A program made the position numbers and the translations under genes. From contig JAGYPA010000010.1 of the NCBI GenBank assembly GCA_018399255.1, positions 25,405 through 89,404 on the forward strand: a stretch of 64,000 bases of DNA, written 5' to 3'. Positions 27,601 to 35,460 of this stretch are shown here, in pieces; positions within the stretch are counted from its first letter, which is position 1; each line of letters starts with the position of its first letter. The notes beneath the pieces were generated by a model. It saw nothing but the letters and a program-made list of their open reading frames with translations, did no database searches and was not told the origin of the DNA. The DNA is from Spirochaetales bacterium. GTDB lineage: Bacteria; Spirochaetota; Spirochaetia; JABMQR01.

Positions 27601-27696
27601 GCCGGCGGCTGTCAGCAAGATAATTACTGCGCCCGCCGCGACAGCCAGTTTTCGGAAAACAGGTTTTTTCTTCATTGCCAGGATCGTAAATGCCAT
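24613..27696 (-). CDS. Outer-surface/periplasmic GH57 glycoside hydrolase lipoprotein with C-terminal carbohydrate-binding-type domain
   Basis: A 1027-residue GH57 enzyme. A lipoprotein signal with LLTAAGC puts the lipidated Cys at residue 33. The family start LNLTWHQHQPLY follows, with catalytic Glu316 in GLWPAEGS and Asp436 in VILDGENAWEH. From about residue 600 there is a beta-rich segment and then a glucodextranase C-terminal-like region (DIYIDVDPGKGTG). Likely amylopullulanase or amylase that trims starch or glycogen outside the cytoplasm for MalE. The frame opens four codons earlier, but ATG 27696 has GGAG 6 nt upstream. Confidence 0.88.
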   Translation of the reverse strand: MAFTILAMKKKPVFRKLAVAAGAVIILLTAAGCATHSVQKAAADGDVIYLNLTWHQHQPLYYTDPDSGDITRPWVRVHATKDYYDMVSILEEYPDVRLTVNLTPVLLRQIDAYLDGAKDVYWSLSEKPAGSLTDDEKRFILERFFDANWNNMIRRYPRYGQLLALRGDGSPESVEGALRTFTEQDYRDLQVWFNLAWFDPDFLNSPPLNVLVEKGRDFSEDDKKIIFEKTIDIMAAIIPEHKKLQDAGQIEVITTPYAHPILPLLYNSDLGARGDPSSDMPERFSYPNDAISQLRISADRYREDFGREPAGLWPAEGSVGQDVVRIISEAGFTWMASGEQVLANSLGIPGFTRSSKDVVDQADQLYRPYLVSDEKSGASAYIVFRDHRISDLVGFEYSGTPPEQAAQDFIDRIEAIRLKLKQEGSPGPHLVSVILDGENAWEHYPEDGKEFLHALYRKLSESETIVTATVSDYTAEYPDQRRIDELWWGSWFSPDYATWIGEEEENTAWEYLRRTREMLAKYDIAGRKQASPEALEAALDAMYLAEGSDWFWWYGDDQDSGVDRYFDEAFRALLSQVYRELGEELPSFLSVPIIPDQPVSPVRGPQGIVSPLIDGKAGAAEWADAGYFSQSGGTMARAEDVLEKISYGWDKDNLSFTAALRADWETLPDTQKFSLYFSLPGQEYSISLIGNGSSQEYLGFGAGYKIEISAGIDGIEMELFNAGIYGTWQRIGQVGIAAAAGRTLEFSLPFKELAATQPGDQLYFRAYLTRGETALSRLPADGPAREVLPDLMDSAPLLFFADAVGDDYGPGTYSYPTDAVFADGVFDITSLKLAENEEFYIFTLGVNAAVSNPWGSGVGLSLQTFDIYIDVDPGKGTGRSELLEGRNARLEDGSGWEYALWAEGWNQKLIVGYDDQSLAEVSGTPVRMLVDSDNGTVTLLVRRESLEMAGPAGEWGIAVALLSQEGYPSPGVRRVRDVQSSASQWRFGGASDPESATRIIDLAVPEGSGWRQEDALLHGIIPLIPVE

Positions 27697-27710
27697 GCGT
27701 TTCTCCATCT

Positions 27711-27783
27711 CTATATTTCTATCGTCTATGCTTCTATCGTCTATCGCCTATACTTCTAGCGTCTATGCTTCTATCGTTATCGT
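27711..27783. repeat. Imperfect short tandem repeats between malG and GH57 genes
   Basis: A run of variant CTATCGT/CTATGCT 7-8-mers, grouped in roughly 15-base units (TCTATCGTCTATGCT and variants), fills most of the malG-GH57 gap. On the transcribed (minus) strand it reads as purine-rich ATAGACGATAGAAG-like tracts, which may leave the ribosome-binding site unstructured. Prone to slippage. Confidence 0.75.
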
Positions 27784-27811
27784 TGGCAAACCCATACCTG
27801 CTGCCTGCGGC

Positions 27812-28702
27812 TCAGCCCTTTACCGACCCCAGGGTCAGCCCCGATATCAGCCATTTTGAAGAGAGCTGGAACAGGATCATAACCGGTACAGAGACCATGA
27901 GCGAGGCTGCGGCAAACTCTCCCCACTGCGTCTGAAACTGCCCCTGCATGCGCTGGAGCCCCAGCGGCCAGGTGAAAAACTCAGCCCGCTGCAGAATAAT
28001 GCGGGCAATCAGAAAGTCGTTCCAGACCTGGGTAAAGTTAAAAAGAAAGGCAATCGCCAGAGACGGGGTCGAAAGAGGCAGCACAACCCGATAAAAAGCC
28101 CCCAGCCGGGTTGTGCCGTCTATCATGGCCGCCTGCTCGAGCTCAACCGGAATGGTATCGTAGTACCCCTTGAGAATCCAGATGGAAAAGGGAACCGAGC
28201 TCACTGAATAGGCGATGACAACCCCTCGCCAGCTGTTCACCAGACCCAGTTTGATGGAAAGAATATAAATCGGCACCATCAGCATGGCAGCCGGAATCAT
28301 CTGCGTTGCCAGCAGGAAAATCATCCCCGCTTTTCTGCCGGGAAAATGCCATCGGGAAACTCCATAGGCAGAAATTGAGGCGATGGTGACCCCCAGAAGG
28401 GATGTGGTAATTGTTATAAGCAGACTGTTCCAGATCCACAACAGGAAGTCCCGCTTCTGCAGAACTATTCTGAAGCTTTCAAAGGTGGCATCGTCAGGGA
28501 TCAGCTGCAGGGATGTGGAGAGCAGGCGGTTTCCCGGACGAAGGGAGACCGATACAATCCGCAGGACCGGATAAACGGCTGCGACACAAAGGGCAATCAG
28601 GATGATATGGATGATCATTCGCTTAAAAGGGCTGTCTGATCTCCTCCTTGGGGCAAAAAACCACTTGAACCCGGATATTATCACATTACTGTTCTGTTCC
28701 AT
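27812..28702 (-). CDS. malG: Maltodextrin-type ABC transporter permease (MalG-like)
   Basis: A 296-residue inner-membrane permease with about six transmembrane helices and the EAA loop EQAAMIDGTTRLGAFYRVVLP that contacts the ATPase. The C-terminus SGLTLGSVKG is the classic MalG ending. It starts 2 nt after the malF stop, with AGGAG 7 nt before the ATG. No MalK/MsmX ATPase is encoded in this operon, so a shared ATPase elsewhere is needed. Confidence 0.93.
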   Translation of the reverse strand: MEQNSNVIISGFKWFFAPRRRSDSPFKRMIIHIILIALCVAAVYPVLRIVSVSLRPGNRLLSTSLQLIPDDATFESFRIVLQKRDFLLWIWNSLLITITTSLLGVTIASISAYGVSRWHFPGRKAGMIFLLATQMIPAAMLMVPIYILSIKLGLVNSWRGVVIAYSVSSVPFSIWILKGYYDTIPVELEQAAMIDGTTRLGAFYRVVLPLSTPSLAIAFLFNFTQVWNDFLIARIILQRAEFFTWPLGLQRMQGQFQTQWGEFAAASLMVSVPVMILFQLSSKWLISGLTLGSVKG

Positions 28703-28704
28703 AA

Positions 28705-29769
28705 CTATTCTCCTACCGCCTGAAGGGGAGTACCGCCGCCCGCTTTATCGAAACCGAACGAAAACTTCGTTATCTTTATGTAAGCCAGAGAAAAACCAAG
28801 CAGGATGATAAAGATTATCAAGGCGAACATCGAGGCGAAACCGTACCTGTTGTATTCAAACGCAGCCCTGAAAAGAGCTGTTACCAGAATATCGGAGGTT
28901 TCAAGTTCAAACTGATTGATAAAATAGGGCACATTGAACTGGTTGAATGTCCAGATTACTCCGAGAATGATAGCCGGTGTTGTTATCGGCTTCATCAGGG
29001 GGATGGTAATGAGTCTGAAACCCATCAGCTTCCCTGCCCCGTCCATTTCGGCCGCTTCATAGTAGGAGGGATCGATACTCTGTAAACCACCTAGCAGAAT
29101 GACCGTCATAAACGGTACTCCCAGCCAGATATTGGTGAGATTGATAGCTACGTAGTTCCAGAAGGGATCCGACATCCAGTTTATCGACTGTCCCCCGAAT
29201 TTCTGAATCAGCAGGTTGAAGAGTCCATACTGATAGTTGAACTCACCCCGCCAGGCAAGAACGGCAATAATCTGGGGAATCGCCCATGGAAACAGCAGCA
29301 GGGTCCGATAAAAACCTCTCAGCTTCATCGGTCTGTTCAGGAGCAGCGCGATCATCATACCTATCGTGACGTGGAAGAATACCTGAATGAAGGTCCAAAG
29401 AAAGGTCCTGAAGAGGACGGGAAAAAACTTCTGCTGCTTGAGTACCGGTTCACTGAATATAATTTTCAGATTGTTCCAGGCTTCGGCAAATCCGTAGGTC
29501 AGCCCACGCTCTACTGTAAACCTTCTCAGGCTCATGTTGCTGAAAGAAAGCAGGATATTGTAGAGAATCGGATACAGCACCAGCAGCAGCAGTCCGATAA
29601 GAGCCGGTGAAACCAGCATGATCGGGAGAGAAAACCGCCATTGAAGCTTTCTCTTCAAGATCACATAGAGCACCAGTTCCAGGACCACAATTCCCGCTGC
29701 AACAGCAAAAATTGTTCCAAGAACTTCCGATAAGCTGCTCCTGACTATTTGTGCAGTTAAGGCACCCAT
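28705..29769 (-). CDS. malF: Maltodextrin-type ABC transporter permease (MalF-like)
   Basis: A 354-residue permease. It has an N-terminal extra helix pair, then the transport core with EAA loop YEAAEMDGAGKLMGFRLITIP and a FRTLLLFPWAIPQI helix typical of CUT1 sugar permeases. AAGGAG lies 5 nt before its ATG. It pairs with MalG to form the channel served by MalE. Confidence 0.92.
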   Translation of the reverse strand: MGALTAQIVRSSLSEVLGTIFAVAAGIVVLELVLYVILKRKLQWRFSLPIMLVSPALIGLLLLVLYPILYNILLSFSNMSLRRFTVERGLTYGFAEAWNNLKIIFSEPVLKQQKFFPVLFRTFLWTFIQVFFHVTIGMMIALLLNRPMKLRGFYRTLLLFPWAIPQIIAVLAWRGEFNYQYGLFNLLIQKFGGQSINWMSDPFWNYVAINLTNIWLGVPFMTVILLGGLQSIDPSYYEAAEMDGAGKLMGFRLITIPLMKPITTPAIILGVIWTFNQFNVPYFINQFELETSDILVTALFRAAFEYNRYGFASMFALIIFIILLGFSLAYIKITKFSFGFDKAGGGTPLQAVGE

Positions 29770-29797
29770 ACCCGCTCCTTATACCCGTATATAATCA

Positions 29798-29822
29798 CGG
29801 CCTGCAGGAACGCTGCAGGCCG
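29798..29822 (-). other. Perfect intercistronic hairpin between malE and malF
   Basis: CGGCCTGCAG, 5-nt loop, CTGCAGGCCG: a perfect 10-bp stem. No T-tract follows on the minus strand, so it is more likely a 3'-end stabiliser that raises malE over malFG levels (as in E. coli malE-malF) than a terminator. The function is inference by position. Confidence 0.6.
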
Positions 29823-29849
29823 CTTTCACTTATGTTAATCACATGAAAA

Positions 29850-31085
29850 CTACTGCAGGGCTCTTACTCCGGCTTCAGCGGCAGACTGCATATTGGCAGC
29901 TGCGTCGGCGGGACTGGTTGTTCCGGAAAGAACGGCGTTCATTTCCGGTTTCATCGCGTCCCAGTTAGCCCGCATTTCGACAACCGTCGGCTGGGGAGTT
30001 CCAACAGCAAGTTGTGAGGCTGAGCCTTTAAGAATTGGATCTACCGTAATAGCAGGTGCGTTAAGCCCTGAGAGGAGGCCGGGGAGACGTTTGAAGGTTT
30101 CAAGCATTTCATTCTGGATATCGGCAGATGTCACGTAGCCGATAAAACCTTCTATAGCTTCGAGAACGGGTCCTTCGACCCCTTCAGCTACCATGAAGTA
30201 TTTTCCAGCGGTGTATGGAGCGGGATATTTACCGGTTGCGGTAACTTTCGGCAGGCGGGCTACGCCGAGCTTGTCTCCAAGAACTCCGGCATAATCGCTG
30301 AGCGACCAGTCGCCGTTGATCAGCATGGCGGCTTTGCCTTCCTTGAAGAGGGTATCCATGGTTGCATAGTCACTTTCAATCGGGGTTACGGCATGCTTGA
30401 ACTTCAGGTCGTGGAGGAACTGGAGGGTATCGATCATCGCCTGGGTGTTCAGGGTCGGGGTGAGGCCGTCTTCGGCAAATACTTTTCCGCCAAATCCGCC
30501 GAGCCAGGGGACAAGCCAGAAGGGTTCAGTCATGTTATAGACTAATCCGAAGGTATCTCCTTTTGTAGCGGCCTTTGCGGCTGCTATAAACTCATCGGTT
30601 GTTTCGGGAGCTTTGCTGACCAGATCCTTGTTGTAGAGAAGCATCAGATGGTTTCCGGCAGAAATGGGAACAGCATAGGTATTGCCGTCCATTACAACCG
30701 ATTCAACAAACTTGGATACATCATACAGATCATCCACGGGGCGGATAAGTCCGGCTGCCGTGAAGGGACCAGCCTGATCTCCTACAGTCCAGAGCAGCTC
30801 CGGCGGATCTCCGGCAAGACTGGCAGTCTGGAAGTCTTCCCGCAGCGCTTCGGTATCCTTGCGGACAACCTCAATAGTCACATTCGGATCAGCTGCCATA
30901 TAATTGTCAGCGAGCGCCTCAATCCACTGATACACACCTTCCGACTCGCCTTCCTGTGTCCAAAGGGAAAAGGTCACCGCTTCGGGTTCGGCAGGTTCGG
31001 CTGCTGCTCCGGCAAATACCGGTACCGCAGCAGCAGACAGCAGCAGCAGGAGGAGCACCAAGCTCCTCAACATCATTTTCTTCAT
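29850..31085 (-). CDS. malE: Maltose/maltodextrin-type periplasmic binding protein
   Basis: A 411-residue CUT1 solute-binding protein. The Sec signal peptide (MKKMMLRSLVLLLLLL...) probably ends at VFA and has no lipobox Cys. Family blocks VTFSLWTQEGE, DGNTYAVPISAGNHLMLLYNKDL and LFKEGKAAMLINGDWS are clear. First gene of the glucan operon, with GGAGG 7 nt before the ATG and a LacI-type operator pair over its promoter. Sugar specificity is inferred from the GH57/GH13 neighbours. Confidence 0.92.
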   Translation of the reverse strand: MKKMMLRSLVLLLLLLSAAAVPVFAGAAAEPAEPEAVTFSLWTQEGESEGVYQWIEALADNYMAADPNVTIEVVRKDTEALREDFQTASLAGDPPELLWTVGDQAGPFTAAGLIRPVDDLYDVSKFVESVVMDGNTYAVPISAGNHLMLLYNKDLVSKAPETTDEFIAAAKAATKGDTFGLVYNMTEPFWLVPWLGGFGGKVFAEDGLTPTLNTQAMIDTLQFLHDLKFKHAVTPIESDYATMDTLFKEGKAAMLINGDWSLSDYAGVLGDKLGVARLPKVTATGKYPAPYTAGKYFMVAEGVEGPVLEAIEGFIGYVTSADIQNEMLETFKRLPGLLSGLNAPAITVDPILKGSASQLAVGTPQPTVVEMRANWDAMKPEMNAVLSGTTSPADAAANMQSAAEAGVRALQ

Positions 31086-31137
31086 ACATACACCTCCAAG
31101 GTTTTTCTAGAAATCTTGTTATTAAACCGTATCTTAT

Positions 31138-31149
31138 TAAACCGGTTTA
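31138..31149. promoter_or_regulatory. LacI-type operator O1 (downstream of the malE start site)
   Basis: Perfect palindrome TAAACCGGTTTA. It lies about 8 bp downstream of the predicted malE transcription start and 30 bp from O2, close to three helical turns, allowing two repressor dimers on the same face. Confidence 0.8.
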
Positions 31150-31163
31150 GTTGTCTGTTTTTA

Positions 31164-31192
31164 ATAATAAACCGGTTTACTAAACCGGTCAA
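31164..31192 (-). promoter_or_regulatory. Promoter of the malE operon, overlapped by operator O2
   Basis: Minus strand: TTGACC (31192-31187), 17-bp spacer, TATTAT (31169-31164). Perfect operator TAAACCGGTTTA (O2, 31168-31179) lies in the spacer and touches the -10. A degenerate third copy TAAACCGGTC (31181-31190) covers the -35, and a half-site AAACCG is at 31124-31129. Repressor binding would block RNA polymerase directly. Confidence 0.75.
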
Positions 31193-31246
31193 CTAAAATT
31201 TTTACAAAATTACCCTTTTTTCAGGAACTCCTGTTCAATAAGCCCG

Positions 31247-31274
31247 TTGCAAAAAGAGCAGATAATGATACAAT
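31247..31274 (+). promoter_or_regulatory. Leaderless promoter of the zinc-ribbon gene
   Basis: TTGCAA at 31247-31252, 16-bp spacer, TACAAT at 31269-31274, then 6 nt to the ATG at 31281. No Shine-Dalgarno sequence. Confidence 0.55.
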
Positions 31275-31280
31275 ACTGGC

Positions 31281-31568
31281 ATGGCTTCGTGTTATTTTTG
31301 CGGTACCGAGCTGCCGCACGGCGAAAGAATCTATCGCACTACCCTCTGCTCCAACTGCGGCAAGCCGATAAAAATCTGTCTGAACTGTGAGTTCTACGAT
31401 CCGACCGCTAATTATGAATGCCGGGAAGATATCGGAGAACAGGTTCGCGAAAAGGATACCGCCAACTTCTGCGAGTATTTTTCTGCCCGGCCTGCCAACC
31501 GCAAGAAACCCGGTGAAGCAAAACGGACTAATGCGGCCGATGTGTTCAGGAATCTTTTCCCTGACTGA
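31281..31568 (+). CDS. Small zinc-ribbon protein
   Basis: A 95-residue protein with paired cysteines Cys4/Cys7 (CYFC), Cys23/Cys26 (CSNC), Cys33/Cys36 (CLNC) and later Cys47 and Cys64, so probably two metal sites. The tail is basic and polar (ARPANRKKPGEAKR). Probably cytoplasmic zinc-ribbon; DNA, RNA or protein binding cannot be distinguished. I do not recognise a named family, though similar small proteins occur in spirochaetes. The gene lies between the malE promoter and bcp. Confidence 0.8.
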   Translation: MASCYFCGTELPHGERIYRTTLCSNCGKPIKICLNCEFYDPTANYECREDIGEQVREKDTANFCEYFSARPANRKKPGEAKRTNAADVFRNLFPD

Positions 31569-31636
31569 TTCAGACTCCGCAGACATTTGTCAATTGCGGA
31601 TTTTTTTTGCTGAATGCTGTGCATAAGGAGCATGTT

Positions 31637-32098
31637 ATGATTCAGGAAGGAATGAAAGCACCGGATTTTATGCTGCAAAGCGGTGAAGGCCATACGATCA
31701 GCCTGTCGGATTTTATCGGGAAAAAGGTGATTCTCTATTTTTACCCCCGCGACAATACTCCCGGATGCACCACCGAAGCCTGCGAATTCCGGGATACCCA
31801 CGACGACTACCAGAACTCAGGGGCGGTTGTGATCGGGGTCAGTCCCGATACCGTCGCCAGTCACAAAAAATTCGGCGGCAGTCATGACCTCCCCTTTCTG
31901 CTCCTCGCAGATCCGGAAAAAGAGGTAATTCGTCTCTATGAGGCCGAAAAAGAAAAAAACATGTACGGCAAGATGGTTATGGGTGTTCAGCGATCTACTT
32001 TTGTCATCGATGAAGAGGGTACGATTCTGAAAATATTTCCCAAGGTTAAGGCAGAAGGCCATGCCCGGGAAGTACTGGCATTTATCGATTCCCTCTGA
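31637..32098 (+). CDS. bcp: Thiol peroxidase, Bcp/PrxQ family
   Basis: A 153-residue peroxiredoxin. The peroxidatic Cys44 is in TPGCT and the resolving Cys49 follows five residues later (CTTEAC), the PrxQ pattern. It reduces H2O2 and organic hydroperoxides with thioredoxin. ATG 31637 has AAGGAG 6 nt upstream; the ten codons open before it are not needed. It ends 9 nt before the end of convergent pheT. Confidence 0.95.
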   Translation: MIQEGMKAPDFMLQSGEGHTISLSDFIGKKVILYFYPRDNTPGCTTEACEFRDTHDDYQNSGAVVIGVSPDTVASHKKFGGSHDLPFLLLADPEKEVIRLYEAEKEKNMYGKMVMGVQRSTFVIDEEGTILKIFPKVKAEGHAREVLAFIDSL

Positions 32099-32107
32099 GG
32101 ACCATCA

Positions 32108-33811
32108 TCAGGTATTGCTCAGAAGCAGATCCAGATCCAGCTCCCCGGCCGCTGTCGGCATTTGAATGCCCCAGTTCTCGAGAACCACCGGATGCAATTC
32201 GCCAAAAAGACCTGCTCTGGTATTTCCCACATAGACTGCTGCACAGCGCCCGGCAATAAAGCGGGTATCTTCGAGCTCCTTCAGCATATAATCCCGGTTC
32301 AAATAGAAGAGAATTGCTGAAATGGTACTGCTGATCTCGTTAAACCCTATGGCGGTATCAGCTGCCAGAAAACCCAGAATATTCCTGGTAACCGTCCCGG
32401 AATTATCTTCAGCATCGAGAAATGCGGTTTTTCCCACCTCGAAAATCTTATGCGGATATACGGCATTGCCCGAAACGCTCTCAGATTCCACCAGCGAGGG
32501 GATAACCGAAGCCCGGACAAATTCATAGTTCTCAGTCATGGGATTGGCAATCTGAATATATTCAGCCCCTTCGGTGTTCATCCGGGTTATAAAATTTTTA
32601 CGGGACCCGAGATAATTGTACATCATCTCCTGGAAGCCGAGACCGATCATGATATCCTTGACCTTTCTGGCAAACTCCTCTTCCCGCGTAATTCTGCCGA
32701 AAGTAAAAGAATCCGGCATGATGGGACTGAAATTCTTCATTCCGTGCCCGATCATGATATCCTCGATAACATCTACAGGATGCAGAAAATCGTTCCGATA
32801 TTCAGGAACGACTGCATACAGCATACCCTCGTCGCAGACCGAAAAAATACCCATCCTCTTGAGAGCCTTGACCGCCTGATCCGGAGACAGCTCATAACCG
32901 AGAAGCTTATGCACGTAGGTCAGCTCGGCGGCAGCCGGTTTCTGAAAGTAGTAGGGCGTTACAACTTCTCTGCCGTAATCGGTATCATAGGGATAGACAA
33001 TCTTCACCGGCAGAATAGTAAAACCTGAATCAGCAAGATCGCAGGCCACGATGGAGGCGGCAAGCAGCACATCGTCATGCACGGTTCCGGTCAATTCTAT
33101 AAACAGTTCGCTGTCCCCTTCCTGCACGGCCCCGATATCGGCGCTGTTGATTACCGGAGGATAGCTGAGCACCTGCCCATTTGCATCATCAAGAAATGGA
33201 AAGAGCGGAAAACCGGCAACGATATGGCCGAACTCCTTCCCTTTCGGGTGCTGTTCATTAATCTGGCGCAGGGAAAGCTCCTGCTCCATCTGCAGCGGTA
33301 CAAAGCGTACGGCATCAGGGTCTGCTGCCCGGTACTGAACGGGATAGGTGATGAGATCGTTGCGATAAACTCCCATAGCTATAGATCGACGCTTTCGACC
33401 GAAATTCCAGCAGAGTTTTTCCTGCGTCTGGATAATATCTTTCAGAACCGCCTCATTTACCGCTTTTCCGGTCACCGCAAAGGCTGCAATAAACGGGCGG
33501 ATATTTTCCAGCTTCGGATCAACCTCCACAATACGTTCGGCACATTCGAACTCTTCTTCTTCGTTTGAGAAAAAGTTATAAAAGGGAATCTCATTCCCCG
33601 TTATGGTTTTAAGCTGACGAACGAGCCCGGCTGACGACCAGAGATCCGGCCGGTTGGTATCGTTCAGTTCGATCTTCAGAACTCCTGCCTCATCGTCCCG
33701 CCCGTCAAGCTCCGCCTTGGCTGAGGGAAGAATCTCCTCAAGCTGCTCATCGGTATATTTTTGGCCCAGATCCCGGTAAAAGGTCTCTGTCAGTACTTCA
33801 ATTTTCGGCAT
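32108..33811 (-). CDS. pheT: Phenylalanyl-tRNA synthetase beta subunit, archaeal/eukaryotic type
   Basis: A 567-residue beta subunit, far shorter than the usual bacterial one (about 800). It lacks the N-terminal tRNA-binding EMAP-like domain and the C-terminal anticodon-binding domain. Sequence blocks such as LNDTNRPDLWSSAGLVRQL (B3/B4-like start), YCWNFGRKRRS-type ETQEKLCWNFGRKRR and AMGVYRNDLI are those of the archaeal/eukaryotic cytosolic enzyme. Spirochaetes are known to carry this PheRS type, acquired laterally. The ATG directly follows the pheS stop (TAA then ATG). Confidence 0.93.
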   Translation of the reverse strand: MPKIEVLTETFYRDLGQKYTDEQLEEILPSAKAELDGRDDEAGVLKIELNDTNRPDLWSSAGLVRQLKTITGNEIPFYNFFSNEEEEFECAERIVEVDPKLENIRPFIAAFAVTGKAVNEAVLKDIIQTQEKLCWNFGRKRRSIAMGVYRNDLITYPVQYRAADPDAVRFVPLQMEQELSLRQINEQHPKGKEFGHIVAGFPLFPFLDDANGQVLSYPPVINSADIGAVQEGDSELFIELTGTVHDDVLLAASIVACDLADSGFTILPVKIVYPYDTDYGREVVTPYYFQKPAAAELTYVHKLLGYELSPDQAVKALKRMGIFSVCDEGMLYAVVPEYRNDFLHPVDVIEDIMIGHGMKNFSPIMPDSFTFGRITREEEFARKVKDIMIGLGFQEMMYNYLGSRKNFITRMNTEGAEYIQIANPMTENYEFVRASVIPSLVESESVSGNAVYPHKIFEVGKTAFLDAEDNSGTVTRNILGFLAADTAIGFNEISSTISAILFYLNRDYMLKELEDTRFIAGRCAAVYVGNTRAGLFGELHPVVLENWGIQMPTAAGELDLDLLLSNT

Positions 33812-35350
33812 TTATTTCCCTCTCCTCATTCTGACGCTTTCAATGTCCGGCGTAAACAGATCCCGCAAATCGTTAAGACCCAGGTGCATCAGCGCCATCC
33901 GGTCGATGCCGAGACCCCAGGCCAGTACGGGAACATCAATCCCCAGGGCCTGAGTGACCTCCGGACGAAAGATTCCGCTTCCACCAAGCTCGAACCAGCC
34001 AAGTACCGGATGCTTGATGTGCACCTCGATCGACGGCTCGGTGAAAGGAAAATAGCCGGGTACGTACTTCACTTCTTCGGCTCCGGCTACCTCCTCGGCA
34101 AACATCTTGAGAAGTCCCAGCAGGGTTCTCAGGTTGACGTCTTCTCCCAGAACGATGCCCTCAGTCTGATAGAAATCGGCACCGTGGGTCGCATCGACCT
34201 GATCATATCGGAAACAGCGGGCTATCCCGAAATACTTTCCCGGGATTTCAGCTTTCGGCAGCTGTTTGGCCGAGAGGACTGTTCCCTGGCTTCTCATCAC
34301 CTGCCGCCGGGTAAAATCCCGGTCAAACTCGTAGCCCCAGCCGCGGCTGCCGGTCTTCCAGCCGTCTTCATGGGCAGCCGCCACCTGGTCCAGATACGGC
34401 TGCGGTATCTCCCTGGCATATGCCGGTTCTTTGACATAGTAGACATCATGAATATCGCGGGCGCTGTGGAACTGCGGCATAAAGAGGGCATCGCCGTTCC
34501 AGAATTCTGTCTCCACCAGAGGTCCGTCAAATTCTTCGAAACCCAGGGAAACCAGTTTATCTTTTACCCACTGCAGGTATTCAGCATAGGGATTGCGGCG
34601 TCCGAGCAGTACTCTGCTGGGAGGAGCGTTCAGGCTGTAGCTGCGGAAGGTTTTATTTTTCCAGCTTCCCGAAGCAAGCATTTCCTGGGTTACCGTACCC
34701 AGCTCTTCACCGGTTATCTGCTTTGCCCGTAAAACTGCAGCGGCTTCAATCCCGGCTGAAGTCAGGGTATAGATGATGTCCTCCCGCTCCACCACCCTGA
34801 AAGGAGCTCCGGCAGCCCCGCGTTTTTTACTGATAGACTGAATTACCTCACGTTCTTCTTCTGTCAGAGACTCGTTTTCGACCGGCCCGTCCGCTCCGCG
34901 CAGCACCAGTTCACGCGCCAGGATAAGATCCCGCGGAAGGACTTTTTTTCGCAGCTCGGCCTGTTTTTCGGCAGTCATGCCGAATACCCCCTGCTTGGAA
35001 AGCTTTCCGAAGGCTGATCCGATGTCGCTTTTATCGAGACCGAGAATCTCCGCTATTCTTGGCAGCGGCAGGGCACCGTGCTCCTGAAGCAGCTTGAACA
35101 TCCGCTCTCCGGGAAAGCCGATTTCTATCACGCTTTTTCCCAGTCCGGTAAGTTCGTACTGTATCCGGGTCACCCGGGAGGTTTCTTCAATCAGCTGCTT
35201 TGCCGACAGCCAGCTGAAGGCCTGATTGCACTGGCCGAGCTTATACCCCAGTTCGGTCTGTATTTTTTCTGAAGTCAGCTGTTCCCCTGCCTGCACGTGC
35301 AGCAGCACCTTTATTTCCAGCGGATGCAGACTTTTTACATCGATATCCAT
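33812..35350 (-). CDS. pheS: Phenylalanyl-tRNA synthetase alpha subunit, archaeal/eukaryotic type
   Basis: A 512-residue alpha subunit (typical bacterial about 330-340). The N-terminal 220 residues look like winged-helix DNA-binding-type repeats (SEKIQTELGYKLGQCNQAFSW and LPRIAEILGLDKSDIGSAF). The class II catalytic core follows, with motif 2 near GIARCFRYDQVDATHGADF and motif 3 LAWGLGIDRMALM. It charges tRNA-Phe with PheT. AGGAG precedes the ATG. The operon is pheS-pheT only. Confidence 0.94.
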   Translation of the reverse strand: MDIDVKSLHPLEIKVLLHVQAGEQLTSEKIQTELGYKLGQCNQAFSWLSAKQLIEETSRVTRIQYELTGLGKSVIEIGFPGERMFKLLQEHGALPLPRIAEILGLDKSDIGSAFGKLSKQGVFGMTAEKQAELRKKVLPRDLILARELVLRGADGPVENESLTEEEREVIQSISKKRGAAGAPFRVVEREDIIYTLTSAGIEAAAVLRAKQITGEELGTVTQEMLASGSWKNKTFRSYSLNAPPSRVLLGRRNPYAEYLQWVKDKLVSLGFEEFDGPLVETEFWNGDALFMPQFHSARDIHDVYYVKEPAYAREIPQPYLDQVAAAHEDGWKTGSRGWGYEFDRDFTRRQVMRSQGTVLSAKQLPKAEIPGKYFGIARCFRYDQVDATHGADFYQTEGIVLGEDVNLRTLLGLLKMFAEEVAGAEEVKYVPGYFPFTEPSIEVHIKHPVLGWFELGGSGIFRPEVTQALGIDVPVLAWGLGIDRMALMHLGLNDLRDLFTPDIESVRMRRGK

Positions 35351-35460
35351 AACCTGTTGTCTCCTGTCAAGTTCCGGCGGACCCGGATTCCCATATGTCC
35401 GAACATTCTAATGATTTGGTGGAAAAAATGAAAGAGGACCAGGGCTAATGGAAATTTTTA

